Positions 54,870-63,749 of a stretch of 64,000 bases of DNA are shown here, piece after piece; positions within the stretch are counted from its first letter, which is position 1, and each line of letters opens with the position of its first letter. Both the position numbers and the translations under genes were made by a program. The notes under the pieces were generated by a model. That model was given only the letters and a program-made list of their open reading frames with translations. It was not told the DNA's origin and made no database searches. Location of the stretch: NCBI GenBank assembly GCA_027451525.1, contig DAIDJF010000009.1, forward strand, positions 1 to 64,000, written 5' to 3'. The stretch comes from Ktedonobacterales bacterium. Lineage in GTDB: Bacteria; Chloroflexota; Ktedonobacteria; Ktedonobacterales; Ktedonobacteraceae.

Positions 54870-56255
54870 TCAGCGCGTGCCTTTTACTTGCTTGATGACA
54901 ACTGTGCCGAGCACGAGGTAAATGATTGTCAGCACGAAGAGCGAGCTGTAGCCGAAATTATTGGGGATGGTCTTGAGCAATTGGAGGAGAATGCCACCAA
55001 TCAGCAGACCAACAACCTGTGGCAGGATACCCATTGCCGACCAGATGCCCATGAATTTGCCCGCTTCATCGGTTGGCGGCAACACATCGGCTGTCAAGGC
55101 CCAGTCAACGCTGGTATAGGCTCCGTAGCCGATGCCGAAGAATGCGCCTGCCAACAATGCGGCGTATTGGTTCTGGAAAAAGATGAAAATTGCGCAAACC
55201 AGAGCCATCATCGCGCCGGAGAGATAGACTAGTCTTTTGCGTCCCCAGTGGTCAGAGGCCCAACCCGCGAGAAGGGAGGTTGGCAAGGCCAGCAGAATGA
55301 CAGCCGGTTGGAAGAGCGCGCCGTTGAATTGCTCGCCTGTAAATGGCGTATTGAGGATGATGGTGCGCACGCCTTTGCCGCCCAGCACATCATTGAAGTA
55401 GTAGGTGAGGAAGTAGTAGACGCTCCAAATACCCATTGTGACCAGGAAACGTCCCAGCAGGACCCACGAAATGTCGGGATAGTCCGCTGGCTTGAAAAAG
55501 AAACGTTTGAAGAGTGTGCCAATACTCAAGGCAATATGCTTTTCAGGTGGAAGTGGCACCTCTTTAACCATAATCACCGTGTAGGCGACGAAAATGATCT
55601 GTACGGCGGCAATGATGACGAAGATTTCAACAACGGCGTTACGATAGATGGTCATGCTACCGGAGTTGACGCCTGCTCCCAGCACGATGCCCGCGAGTAC
55701 GGAGCCAATAATTGTGCCGATGAGCGTGCAGAGACCGTAGAAGCCAGAGGCGAGACCGCGCTGTTTGTGCGGCACATTGTCGGCAATAATCGCGCTCCAG
55801 GGTGAATTGGCAAGATTGTTGCTAAATTGCAGCAGCAAGAAGAGTAGCGCGAAGGTGAAAAGGAGTGCTGCCGGTGGGAACCAGAGCGGTGAAACGGCGA
55901 AAAGCAGCAAGACGAGGATGTTGAGGATCGTGCCGATAATCATAAAGGGGCGACGGCGACCCATGCGAAATGTCGCGTAGTCGGAGAGTGCGCCAACAAG
56001 TGGGTTGACGATAAAGGCGACTAATGTGCCGCCACTGACGACAATCGCGAGGTTGATGCTTTTGTTAGCTGGATCGAGAAAGTGGGCAACCATACTGGGG
56101 ATAACGACGGCGAGCAGTGCTTGCCAGTGAAAGTTGTTGGCAAGCCAGAAGAGATTGAGATTGACGATACCGAATAGTGATAATGGACGCTTCTCCGCGC
56201 TTGTCAGACCGGAAGAATTGGCAGCAATGCCATCCGGTTTGTTGGTGATTTCCAT
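54870..56255 (-). CDS. MFS transporter (sugar / GPH-SLC45-like)
   Basis: A 461-residue integral membrane protein with twelve predicted helices and an N-terminal hydrophilic stretch of about 25 residues. The MFS loop motif appears as GALSDYATFRMGRRRPFMIIG (after helix 2) and as GWASDHWGRKRLVYLSG (after helix 8). The RMGRRRPF form is common in the GPH and SLC45 groups that import disaccharides, so a sugar or glycoside substrate is a reasonable guess. It is a single gene with its own terminator. The Shine-Dalgarno sequence is GAGAGAGG. Confidence 0.85.
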   Translation of the reverse strand: MEITNKPDGIAANSSGLTSAEKRPLSLFGIVNLNLFWLANNFHWQALLAVVIPSMVAHFLDPANKSINLAIVVSGGTLVAFIVNPLVGALSDYATFRMGRRRPFMIIGTILNILVLLLFAVSPLWFPPAALLFTFALLFLLLQFSNNLANSPWSAIIADNVPHKQRGLASGFYGLCTLIGTIIGSVLAGIVLGAGVNSGSMTIYRNAVVEIFVIIAAVQIIFVAYTVIMVKEVPLPPEKHIALSIGTLFKRFFFKPADYPDISWVLLGRFLVTMGIWSVYYFLTYYFNDVLGGKGVRTIILNTPFTGEQFNGALFQPAVILLALPTSLLAGWASDHWGRKRLVYLSGAMMALVCAIFIFFQNQYAALLAGAFFGIGYGAYTSVDWALTADVLPPTDEAGKFMGIWSAMGILPQVVGLLIGGILLQLLKTIPNNFGYSSLFVLTIIYLVLGTVVIKQVKGTR

Positions 56256-56490
56256 AGTGCGTAACCTCTCTCAGAGTATAATGGGACAGGTCGTATATGG
56301 GTTTCTATCATAGAAGGGGTACCACAAATATTATACAGATGGGCTAACTCTTTAGCAATGGTGCAAATGTCCCATCTGTGGTTCTATTGCAAGCCTATTC
56401 AGCATCAAAATCTGGATGCCTGGAAACAAGAAACTCGTAGCAAGTTGATAGAGATTAAAGTGTGGCGGAAAGCTCACCAAAATCACGGAA

Positions 56491-56526
56491 GAAAGATGCC
56501 CCGTTTGTGCAAACAGGGCATCTTTC
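56491..56526 (-). terminator. Terminator of trxB
   Basis: A 17-bp stem (56491–56507 with 56510–56526, one G–U) with TCTTTC at the end, directly after the trxB stop on the minus strand. Confidence 0.8.
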
Positions 56527-56534
56527 CTATGGTA

Positions 56535-57494
56535 TTAATTCCAATTTTCTATGCCGACGTCCTCACCCTGGCTCTCTAGCCAGCGTTCCAGGTCAATGGC
56601 GGCGCGACAGCCGTCACCTGCTGCGGTAATCGCCTGGCGATAGCGATGATCTGTCACATCACCAGCCGCGAAGACGCCAGGGATGTTGGTCATCGTATGC
56701 TTGACAGGCACGATATAGCCAGCGTGATCCATGTGAACGATGCCCTTGAACAGATGCGTATTGGGTTGATGCCCAATCGCCAGGAAGACACCCTGTGTGG
56801 GGAGTGTCGTCTCTTCACCTGTGCGCGTGTTGCGTATGCGCACGCCTGTGACAGCATCATCGCCCAATACATCAACCACTTCTGCGTCCATGATTGTGCT
56901 GATTTTGGGGTTCTTAAGCACGCGCTCCTGCATAATCTTGCTAGCACGGAACGTGTCACGGCGATGAATAACCGTGACATGGCTAGCATAGCGCGTCAGG
57001 AAGCTCGCCTCTTCCATCGCGGTATCGCCGCCACCGATGACGACCACATCCTTATTCTTGAAGAAGAAACCGTCACAGGTTGCGCACGCACTGACGCCGC
57101 GTCCCTGTAGGCGTTTCTCATTCGGTAAGTCCAGCCAGCGCGCGCTTGCTCCCGTCGCGATGATGATGGCACGGGCGCGATATTCGCTCGTATCTGTCCT
57201 TACTACAAATGGACGCACATTAAAATCAATCTCGACGACATCTTCGGGGATCATCTCGGCCCCAAAGCGGCTCGCCTGCTGCTCAAATTTATTCATCATC
57301 TCCGGCCCCAGGATACCTTCCTCAAAGCCTGGATAGTTCTCGACTTCGCTGGTTAACATCAACTGCCCACCAGTTTGATAGCCCTGTAACATCAGCACTG
57401 AGAGATTGGCACGCGCCGCATAGATCGCGGCAGTATACCCTGACGGGCCTGAGCCAATAATAATAACGCCATAGATATCTGGTTTCTCTGCCAT
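56535..57494 (-). CDS. trxB: Thioredoxin reductase
   Basis: A 319-residue flavoprotein that reduces thioredoxin with NADPH. The FAD-binding GSGPSGYTAAIYAARA is near residue 14, the redox-active CATC is in ACATCDGFF (about 136–139), the NADPH-binding GGGDTAMEEA follows, and the C-terminal FAD motif is GVFAAGDVTDHRYRQAITAAGDGC. GAGGAC upstream of the ATG at 57494 supports the start; the frame continues 20 codons further without a signal. No thioredoxin gene is adjacent. It is followed by a strong terminator. Confidence 0.95.
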   Translation of the reverse strand: MAEKPDIYGVIIIGSGPSGYTAAIYAARANLSVLMLQGYQTGGQLMLTSEVENYPGFEEGILGPEMMNKFEQQASRFGAEMIPEDVVEIDFNVRPFVVRTDTSEYRARAIIIATGASARWLDLPNEKRLQGRGVSACATCDGFFFKNKDVVVIGGGDTAMEEASFLTRYASHVTVIHRRDTFRASKIMQERVLKNPKISTIMDAEVVDVLGDDAVTGVRIRNTRTGEETTLPTQGVFLAIGHQPNTHLFKGIVHMDHAGYIVPVKHTMTNIPGVFAAGDVTDHRYRQAITAAGDGCRAAIDLERWLESQGEDVGIENWN

Positions 57495-57667
57495 GGTTTC
57501 GTCCTCGCTTGTCCACAAAAATTTGTATATCTGCTGATGGTAACACACAAGCATAGGTTTTTATGCCATACGCCTGTTTGGTGCGGCTCACAGATGCATC
57601 ACAAGAGAAAAGCTTCTCTAGAGAAGAGAACACGAGGCTATTCCCAGGTGTAGGGCGTATTTAACAA

Positions 57668-59731
57668 TCAGGCTTTTGCGCGATGGACAATTTTGCTGTA
57701 GATGAGGAGCACAATAGGAAGAACGATGATGCTCATTATGCCATTAACCATGATAAAATTGCCCATATATGATACGTTGCCTGCCAGGTTAAGGAACGGG
57801 ATGGATGCGATTACAATCCCGACAGCAAGACCAATGGTACTAATAATACTCGCGCGAAAGGCAGCACCAAAAGAAGCATAACGCCCTTTTGTGGAAAGAG
57901 AAGCAAGTCCGGCTATTAAGCCGATTACGCTCTCACTCAAAAATTCAGGCCATGTAGGGAAGTTTTGGAAAAAAATTTTACTACCGAGAATGCTGCCTAT
58001 TGCGCCGATGGCTAGGCCTACCCAAGGGCCAAAAATTGCGCCAAAGAACAGTGAAACAAGATATCCAGGAGCAAGTGTCGATGAATTTACAGGGATTGAG
58101 AAATTATAGGAGACAGTATAAAGGATAGTGCCAATAATTATGGCGACGATTTGCGTGCCTCCAAATCTCCACATGTTCGTATTTGCTGCAGGTTTGGCCG
58201 CAGTGGCTGAAGCAGATGGTCGTGATCCATATGGATCACGGTGTATGGGTGATGGAGGAGGTATTGGCTGAGCGACTGGCGCGGGTTGTCTAACAGGCGC
58301 AGGTTGCGCAATGGGAGCTTGTGGTTGCCCCTGTGGACGAATAGGTTGTACCTGTGGTGCAGGACGGGCCGCTATAGGTGTTTGCTGATTAGCGGGAGGA
58401 GGTGGAGGCGGTACCTGCTTTGCCTGCCGCTGCACAGAGATTTGGGCCTGGATATCTGCAAGCACATCGGCTTGCGCGTTGGAGCTACGAGGGGTAGGTT
58501 GAGGCGGAGGAGCTTGTTTTGCCGCCTGTGCCTGCCGCGCCCTTTCCTCAGCTGCGAGACGCGCATCGATATCAGCCAGAATGTCAGCCTGCGCTTGTGG
58601 TGTCTTTTGTGCTGGTGTGGGTTGCGCATCGCTCCCTTTGACTTTATCCTGTCCCTCAAGCTGAGCTTGGATAGCGGCAATCAAATCCATACTCAGATCA
58701 GAACCTTGCGGAAGCACGGCAGGTGTCTGGACCTGAGAATTTCCAGTATTGATATCTCTAAATGCGCCACTGAAAATATGCTCCGCGCTTGTCGGCGGCG
58801 GCGTGGCGGGTGAAGACGCTAGCTCAACTGGTGGTGAGAGCGGTGCTACAGGCGGCTGCGGATTGGCGTCTGCTGGTGTTGATAACGTGATTGGACGTGA
58901 CTTGACCAGATGTGCCTGCCCTGATGCCTGTGCCAGAGCGTTTGCAAAGGCGGAAATATTGCCAAAACGCTGTTTGGCATCTTTAGCAAGTGCTGTCATA
59001 ATCACGTGCTCGACATCGGGGGGGAGCGAGGGCACTTTGGCGCGCAACGATGGCGGCGGTACATTGACATGCTGCGCATATAATTCAATAAAGGAGCCGT
59101 GAAAAGGTCGCTCGCCACATAGCCACTCGTAGGCGGTAATACCAAGTGCGTATTGATCGCTGGCACGCGAAGGCTTGCCTTGTAGTTGCTCTGGAGCCAT
59201 ATAGGCTGCTGTGCCCGTGATATCCTGCTGTGTACCTTGATAGCGTGAACTTTGTGAGACGAGCGCAATCCCAAAATCGCTCAGTAAAATATCGCCACGC
59301 GCGCCAATGAGCATATTTTCCGGCTTAATATCGCGATGTATGAGCTTTTCGTTATGGGCATATTGCAGTGCATCGGCAAGCTGAACAATGTAGGGAACAA
59401 TAGTGGTGAGTGGTAGATGCGAACCCGTGGTATGCCGTTGACGGAGCGTACCTCCAGCGGCGTAATCCATGACCAGATAAGGCGTTTCATCAGCAATCCC
59501 AAAATCAGTCACACGCACAATATTGGGATGCATAAGGCGAGCAACCGTCTGTGCTTCCTTCAGGAAACCATTCAGGTCTTCCTCATAGGTCAGACGTGCC
59601 TGTAGCACTTTGATAGCGACAGGTGTTTTGAGATAAATATGCTCGCCCAGGTAGACATCAGCGAACCCGCCGCGTCCAAGCAAACGGGTGACGCGATAGT
59701 TCCCTAGTTGTTGTCCCACACGATCAACCAT
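57668..59731 (-). CDS. Ser/Thr protein kinase fused to an ECF-transporter S-component-like membrane domain
   Basis: A 687-residue protein. Residues 12–270 form an intact Hanks-type kinase: GRGGFADVY (19–27), K41 in AIKVL, HRDIKPEN (132–139), DFG (152–154), APE. Residues 285–515 are Pro/Gln/Ala-rich, with two similar blocks (QADILADIDARLAAEE and QADVLADIQAQISVQR) and PPPPPP stretches. Residues 519–687 hold five to six membrane helices with FFGAIFGPWVGLAIGAIGSILG, which resembles vitamin-binding S components of ECF transporters. No PASTA sensor is present. The kinase may therefore respond to a small ligand in the membrane. No Shine-Dalgarno sequence is clear. Confidence 0.85.
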   Translation of the reverse strand: MVDRVGQQLGNYRVTRLLGRGGFADVYLGEHIYLKTPVAIKVLQARLTYEEDLNGFLKEAQTVARLMHPNIVRVTDFGIADETPYLVMDYAAGGTLRQRHTTGSHLPLTTIVPYIVQLADALQYAHNEKLIHRDIKPENMLIGARGDILLSDFGIALVSQSSRYQGTQQDITGTAAYMAPEQLQGKPSRASDQYALGITAYEWLCGERPFHGSFIELYAQHVNVPPPSLRAKVPSLPPDVEHVIMTALAKDAKQRFGNISAFANALAQASGQAHLVKSRPITLSTPADANPQPPVAPLSPPVELASSPATPPPTSAEHIFSGAFRDINTGNSQVQTPAVLPQGSDLSMDLIAAIQAQLEGQDKVKGSDAQPTPAQKTPQAQADILADIDARLAAEERARQAQAAKQAPPPQPTPRSSNAQADVLADIQAQISVQRQAKQVPPPPPPANQQTPIAARPAPQVQPIRPQGQPQAPIAQPAPVRQPAPVAQPIPPPSPIHRDPYGSRPSASATAAKPAANTNMWRFGGTQIVAIIIGTILYTVSYNFSIPVNSSTLAPGYLVSLFFGAIFGPWVGLAIGAIGSILGSKIFFQNFPTWPEFLSESVIGLIAGLASLSTKGRYASFGAAFRASIISTIGLAVGIVIASIPFLNLAGNVSYMGNFIMVNGIMSIIVLPIVLLIYSKIVHRAKA

Positions 59732-59842
59732 ACGCGCTCATGGCTCCTGACTATGGTTTACATCCTAGATGAGCAAATTGTAAAAGATGGGAAGGCAATT
59801 GTCAATACTAGTGTTACACTAATGAAACATCGAGCATACGCT

Positions 59843-60925
59843 CTAACGTGTATTCCAAATATGTAACAGTTGTAACATATCCTGTACAACCTGTTCCAGG
59901 GGAGCAAGGGCCACATACTCTTCAAACGAGTGTTCATTGACGACACCTGTAGAGAGTGTAAAGACGCGCATGGTAGGGCGGAAACTGCTGGTGTCGCTGC
60001 CGATAAAGGTCGGTTGAAGCTGTAACTGTGCTCCGCGTCGCTCAAGCACGTCTTTGTAGGTCTGTAATAATGGCTCATCCTCGCTGATTGTGTAGCCTTT
60101 GGCATGAGTGCTAAAGTGGACCTCGGCGTGGCCGCCCAAACGTTGTGCCGTCTGCTCAAAAGCCTCACGGATCTGCTGCTTATATGCTTGCCGCATCTCG
60201 TCTGTCTCGAAACTGCGTAGTTCACCCTCTAGTACGATGCGATCAGGAATGGCATTGCGTGCGCTACCGCCGCTAATACGCCCAATGTTGATACGTGTCT
60301 GATCGTGTGCGAGTGAGCCACGAGGATAATCGGTGGCGCGGAATATCTCCAGTGCGCTGACTGTATGGGAGAGATCTTTGCCCGGATGACCTGTATGCCC
60401 TGTAATGGTGACATCAAAGGCCTCGTAGGTCGCGCCCTTTGAAACCACGACGCCTGCTTCAAAGGCGTTATCAAAGACAATGCCATCAGTGACGTGCCAG
60501 GGAGTGCCATCGAAGCCGACCGCTCCGCACATGCCTACCTCTTCTTTGACTGTGAAGAGCAAGACAAGCGGCGGATGAGGCAAGCGTTGTTCGATCACGC
60601 GCTTGACAATCTCTAAAACGATTACCAATCCTGCTGCATCGTCCGCGCCGAGGTTGGTTGTGCCGTCGCTATACAGGACACCATCGCGTAAGACTGGCGT
60701 ATGTCCCAGACCAGGCGGTACGCGATCCATGTGGGCATTTAGCAGCAATGCCTTGCCATCACCTGGCAATGTAGCGAGCAGGTTGCCCGCGCTATCGACT
60801 GTGGAGGTGAGGCCGAGCGCGGCCAGTTGGTGTTCGAGATAGTGGCGAATCTGCTCCTCGTGGCTCGATGTGCTGGGAATACCAACCAACTCGACAAGTG
60901 TCCCATAAAGACGCTGAGAGTACAT
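59843..60925 (-). CDS. M20 family peptidase, tripeptide aminopeptidase (PepT)-like
   Basis: A 360-residue di-zinc metallopeptidase that removes the N-terminal residue of short peptides. Zinc-ligand and catalytic motifs are in order: NAHMDRVPPG, LGADDAAGL, KEEVGMCGA (catalytic Glu), FDNAFEAG, and the C-terminal STGVVNEHSFEEYV. The lid/dimer domain (about 175–285) includes GHTGHPGKD. The length is shorter than Escherichia PepT (about 408) and closer to PepT-like M20 proteins. GGAGCGG precedes the ATG. Single gene, between the kinase and a divergent subtilase. Confidence 0.88.
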   Translation of the reverse strand: MYSQRLYGTLVELVGIPSTSSHEEQIRHYLEHQLAALGLTSTVDSAGNLLATLPGDGKALLLNAHMDRVPPGLGHTPVLRDGVLYSDGTTNLGADDAAGLVIVLEIVKRVIEQRLPHPPLVLLFTVKEEVGMCGAVGFDGTPWHVTDGIVFDNAFEAGVVVSKGATYEAFDVTITGHTGHPGKDLSHTVSALEIFRATDYPRGSLAHDQTRINIGRISGGSARNAIPDRIVLEGELRSFETDEMRQAYKQQIREAFEQTAQRLGGHAEVHFSTHAKGYTISEDEPLLQTYKDVLERRGAQLQLQPTFIGSDTSSFRPTMRVFTLSTGVVNEHSFEEYVALAPLEQVVQDMLQLLHIWNTR

Positions 60926-61162
60926 GTAATTACCGCTCCCTTACTCATAAATTGTAGATACTGATTGCAATGTCTGTATTATAGCAAATGGCATGGTTGC
61001 GCGCCGCTGTTGATTGTACTGAAATCTCTCTTCGGTTATAATATAGGGCAAGCATACGTTATTTATACTTGAGTTGATTCATGCTTGCGCTCAGGCCAAG
61101 CATAAGAAGTCGCGTGACTGCTCTGGTGTGATCTCAATTTATGTGTGCGTAGGGGGGATGAT

Positions 61163-62794
61163 ATGACTTATAGTGCAGCAGAGTTGATGGGGACACCTAC
61201 TGAACTTTTCCATTGGATACCCGGTGAGATGATTATCGTGATTCGCTTGCCACGACTTTTGAATGATGATATGCAAGAAACATTGCTTAACCAGGTAAAG
61301 ACGCTCCTAAACGAATTCTTTGCGCAGTATCACATCTCGTTAGAAATGTATGGAACTGGTGGGCGTTGGCGCGAGAACCCGACGATGCCACCTCTACGTC
61401 GTCGAGCGTTTACTTTTGGTCTACATCAGAAACAGCCACTTATGGCAATGTTTTTTCATGTTCGCCATGCCGACCCGCAGGTGCGTGATGCTCTCCCTGT
61501 TGCACTATCATATCTGCATAGTCATCTAGAGCAGTTTGCGCGCCAGGGTCTCTCTATTGTCGCCGCGATGCCAAACTGGTTGATGATGGCGGCTCCACTT
61601 TTTCATGCACAAGGCGGTCCGCTCTATCCCGCGTATCCCGCTCCGTCGCTGGATATTCCTGCCTCCGGTAGTATGCCTGTTGGTTGGCATATCCACTGGC
61701 AAGAGGCAGGCATCGCGCAGGATTTACGGCGTGCTGAAGATGTGCTGGTTGCAGTTTTGGATACAGCCCATCATCCAGACCGTGTGCTAAACGCGGCTAC
61801 GCGCCCGGAAATGCAGCGGAACTGGCTATTGCAGCAACTCGCAACCGATTTACGTAGTGAAGATGGTTCATTTGTCATTGAGTATGATCGCTATCCATTG
61901 ACGAACGATGCCAGTACGGGCCAGAATCGCTTTGGTGAGGCACGTTCTTATGCGATGCCCGATCATGGTCTGGCAATAGCCGGGTTGATTCGGGACGTGG
62001 CTCCTCAAGCACGCATTCGTCTGGTGCGCGTGCTAAATGAGTATGGTGCTGGCGACCTCTATGCTCTTTTTGCTGCGCTCTCTGATCTGGAGCGTGAACT
62101 GGTGAGTGGCTCTATTCGTCGTCTCGTCTTAAATATCAGTTTGACGATCATGCCGGATATCCGCCGCCTGCCCGCTATCTGGTTTCATCAACAACAATGG
62201 TCAAGTGCGCAATTGACTGGCGTTATGCGTGCCCTCAAGTATCTTGAAGAGGGTCTGCGCCTGTTGTTTGAAAGTCTGCACGCACACGGGGTACTCATTG
62301 TTGCGGCAGCTGGCAATGACTCGTCGCGGGCACATCGCGAAGGGTTACCGCCGCGTCCACCGCGTGCGCCTGCTCGTTATAACTCTACTGTGAGCGTGAC
62401 TGCTGTAAATAGTCGTTTTCTCGTTTCGGATTTTGCCAATGCAAGTGGGTTATTGCCGTCAGAATGTGGTGTGGCGACCTTCGGCGGCGATGGCTATGGT
62501 ATGGTCAATGAAAATGCTTTATCTGACGCGGTGCGTACCCTATATATCTCGCCGACCTTTCCGGGCGGCGAGCCGAATCTCTCCGGTTGGGCGGATTGGG
62601 CAGGCACATCATTTGCGACCGCGATTATCAGCGGCATTGGGGCACATCTTCTGGCCCAGGGCTGGTCGGCATCAAATGCGATGACGCGCCTGACGATGGG
62701 TGCAGAACGACGTGCCGAGATGCTCTTTGGCGTGGCTCCCGATGCTCCACGTGTATTGGCAAATATTGTGCGTGTACAGCAACGTTTTGGGTGA
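61163..62794 (+). CDS. Subtilisin-like S8 serine protease, apparently cytoplasmic
   Basis: A 543-residue protein. The catalytic triad of an S8 protease is visible: Asp in VLVAVLDTAHHPD (about 200), His in PDHGLAIAGLIRDVAPQARIRLVRVL (about 267), oxyanion Asn in AAAGNDSSR (about 385) and Ser in WAGTSFATAIISG (about 482). The first 190 residues are a distinctive N-terminal region without a signal peptide or membrane segment, so it is probably intracellular or exported otherwise. The start at 61163 has GGGGGG upstream. The family is often annotated S8/S53. Its target is unknown. Confidence 0.85.
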   Translation: MTYSAAELMGTPTELFHWIPGEMIIVIRLPRLLNDDMQETLLNQVKTLLNEFFAQYHISLEMYGTGGRWRENPTMPPLRRRAFTFGLHQKQPLMAMFFHVRHADPQVRDALPVALSYLHSHLEQFARQGLSIVAAMPNWLMMAAPLFHAQGGPLYPAYPAPSLDIPASGSMPVGWHIHWQEAGIAQDLRRAEDVLVAVLDTAHHPDRVLNAATRPEMQRNWLLQQLATDLRSEDGSFVIEYDRYPLTNDASTGQNRFGEARSYAMPDHGLAIAGLIRDVAPQARIRLVRVLNEYGAGDLYALFAALSDLERELVSGSIRRLVLNISLTIMPDIRRLPAIWFHQQQWSSAQLTGVMRALKYLEEGLRLLFESLHAHGVLIVAAAGNDSSRAHREGLPPRPPRAPARYNSTVSVTAVNSRFLVSDFANASGLLPSECGVATFGGDGYGMVNENALSDAVRTLYISPTFPGGEPNLSGWADWAGTSFATAIISGIGAHLLAQGWSASNAMTRLTMGAERRAEMLFGVAPDAPRVLANIVRVQQRFG

Positions 62795-63056
62795 ACGTGA
62801 GTTGGAGCCAGCCAGGCGGGAGCGTGGCTTAAATTTACTCCTTCTTATCGCCTTGACGCTTCATTTTGTATAGTGTATATTACTTAGAGAAGTACAGTTT
62901 CTACCATGCATAGGAATCTTTGAGCGGTGCGATAATGTGCCGTAATAGAGGAATTATTGTTACCCGCCTTTCTTCTAATGACTTGACTTTGAAGGGCCAG
63001 ACGTGGTAGAACATGTACAGAACTTTAGGTGTTTTAACAGTAGAGGTGAAAAATAC

Positions 63057-63434
63057 ATGATCGATATGACCACCATCACAATGACACCGTCGGCAGCAAG
63101 CAAGGTTCGTGAACTGCTTGAGCAGGAAAACGATCCAACCCTGGGTCTGCGCGTGTTTGTCGCAGGCGGCGGTTGCTCTGGTCTTCAGTATGGTATGACA
63201 CTTGATGAAGAGCAAGAGGGCGACACCGTGATTGACCAGGGCGGCTTCAAGGTGTTTGTTGATGAGATGAGCCTGGGATATATTACGGGCAGCGAAGTTG
63301 ATTACGTTGATAGTCTGATGGGTGCGGGCTTCACGGTCAACAACCCTAATGCGGTCTCTAGCTGCGGTTGCGGACATTCTTTCCGTACTGCGGACGGCGG
63401 CGGCGAATCACGAAGCTGCGGCTGCGGTCACTAA
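63057..63434 (+). CDS. A-type Fe–S carrier (ErpA/IscA-like) with duplicated CGCGH tail
   Basis: A 125-residue HesB/IscA protein that carries Fe–S clusters to apoproteins. The three conserved Cys are C40 (GGGCSGLQYG) and C103/C105 (SSCGCGHSF), as in ErpA. The protein extends 17 residues further with a second Cys motif, SCGCGH (C121, C123), which resembles a copied cluster-binding loop. The ATG at 63057 has AGAGGTG upstream and aligns with the family start; the frame goes on 18 codons earlier without support. No other isc/suf gene is adjacent. Confidence 0.9.
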   Translation: MIDMTTITMTPSAASKVRELLEQENDPTLGLRVFVAGGGCSGLQYGMTLDEEQEGDTVIDQGGFKVFVDEMSLGYITGSEVDYVDSLMGAGFTVNNPNAVSSCGCGHSFRTADGGGESRSCGCGH

Positions 63435-63475
63435 GCCAGTACAGCTAAACGATTGAAAGACGATCTCTTGGAGAG

Positions 63476-63522
63476 AACAGGTCTTTTTCTGACGTAATAT
63501 ATATGTCAGGAAAAGACCTGTT
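63476..63522 (+). terminator. 18-bp stem-loop after the Fe–S carrier gene
   Basis: Arms 63476–63493 and 63505–63522 pair over 18 bp with one mismatch around an 11-base AT loop. The left arm carries TTTTT. No T-run follows, but the position suggests a terminator. Confidence 0.6.
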
Positions 63523-63557
63523 GTAGTATGTGCCTAATTTCACAAGAGGGAGCGTGC

Positions 63558-63749
63558 ATGAGCAGCCGAATCGCCCATCGTCCTCGTTATCGTACTATGC
63601 ATCAACTTGTCCAGACTTCGCGCCGTATGCGCCAGGAATTTCGCCCTAGACGCTGGAGCTATCGTTCGCAGGCACTATTGTATGAAAAGCATCCTCTCGG
63701 TTACCGTCTCGCGCAGCTTCCAGTGCGTCAGTATCAACTTTCTTCTTGA
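63558..63749 (+). CDS. Small basic protein, unknown
   Basis: A 63-residue, strongly basic protein (MSSRIAHRPRYRT, then RRMRQEFRPRRW and RLAQLPVRQYQLSS), rich in Arg and Tyr with no hydrophobic segment. It could bind RNA or DNA, but I recognise no family. AGAGGGA lies 7 bp before the ATG, and the start follows a hairpin after the Fe–S carrier gene. Its last 16 bases overlap the end of the convergent receiver-domain gene. Confidence 0.5.
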   Translation: MSSRIAHRPRYRTMHQLVQTSRRMRQEFRPRRWSYRSQALLYEKHPLGYRLAQLPVRQYQLSS

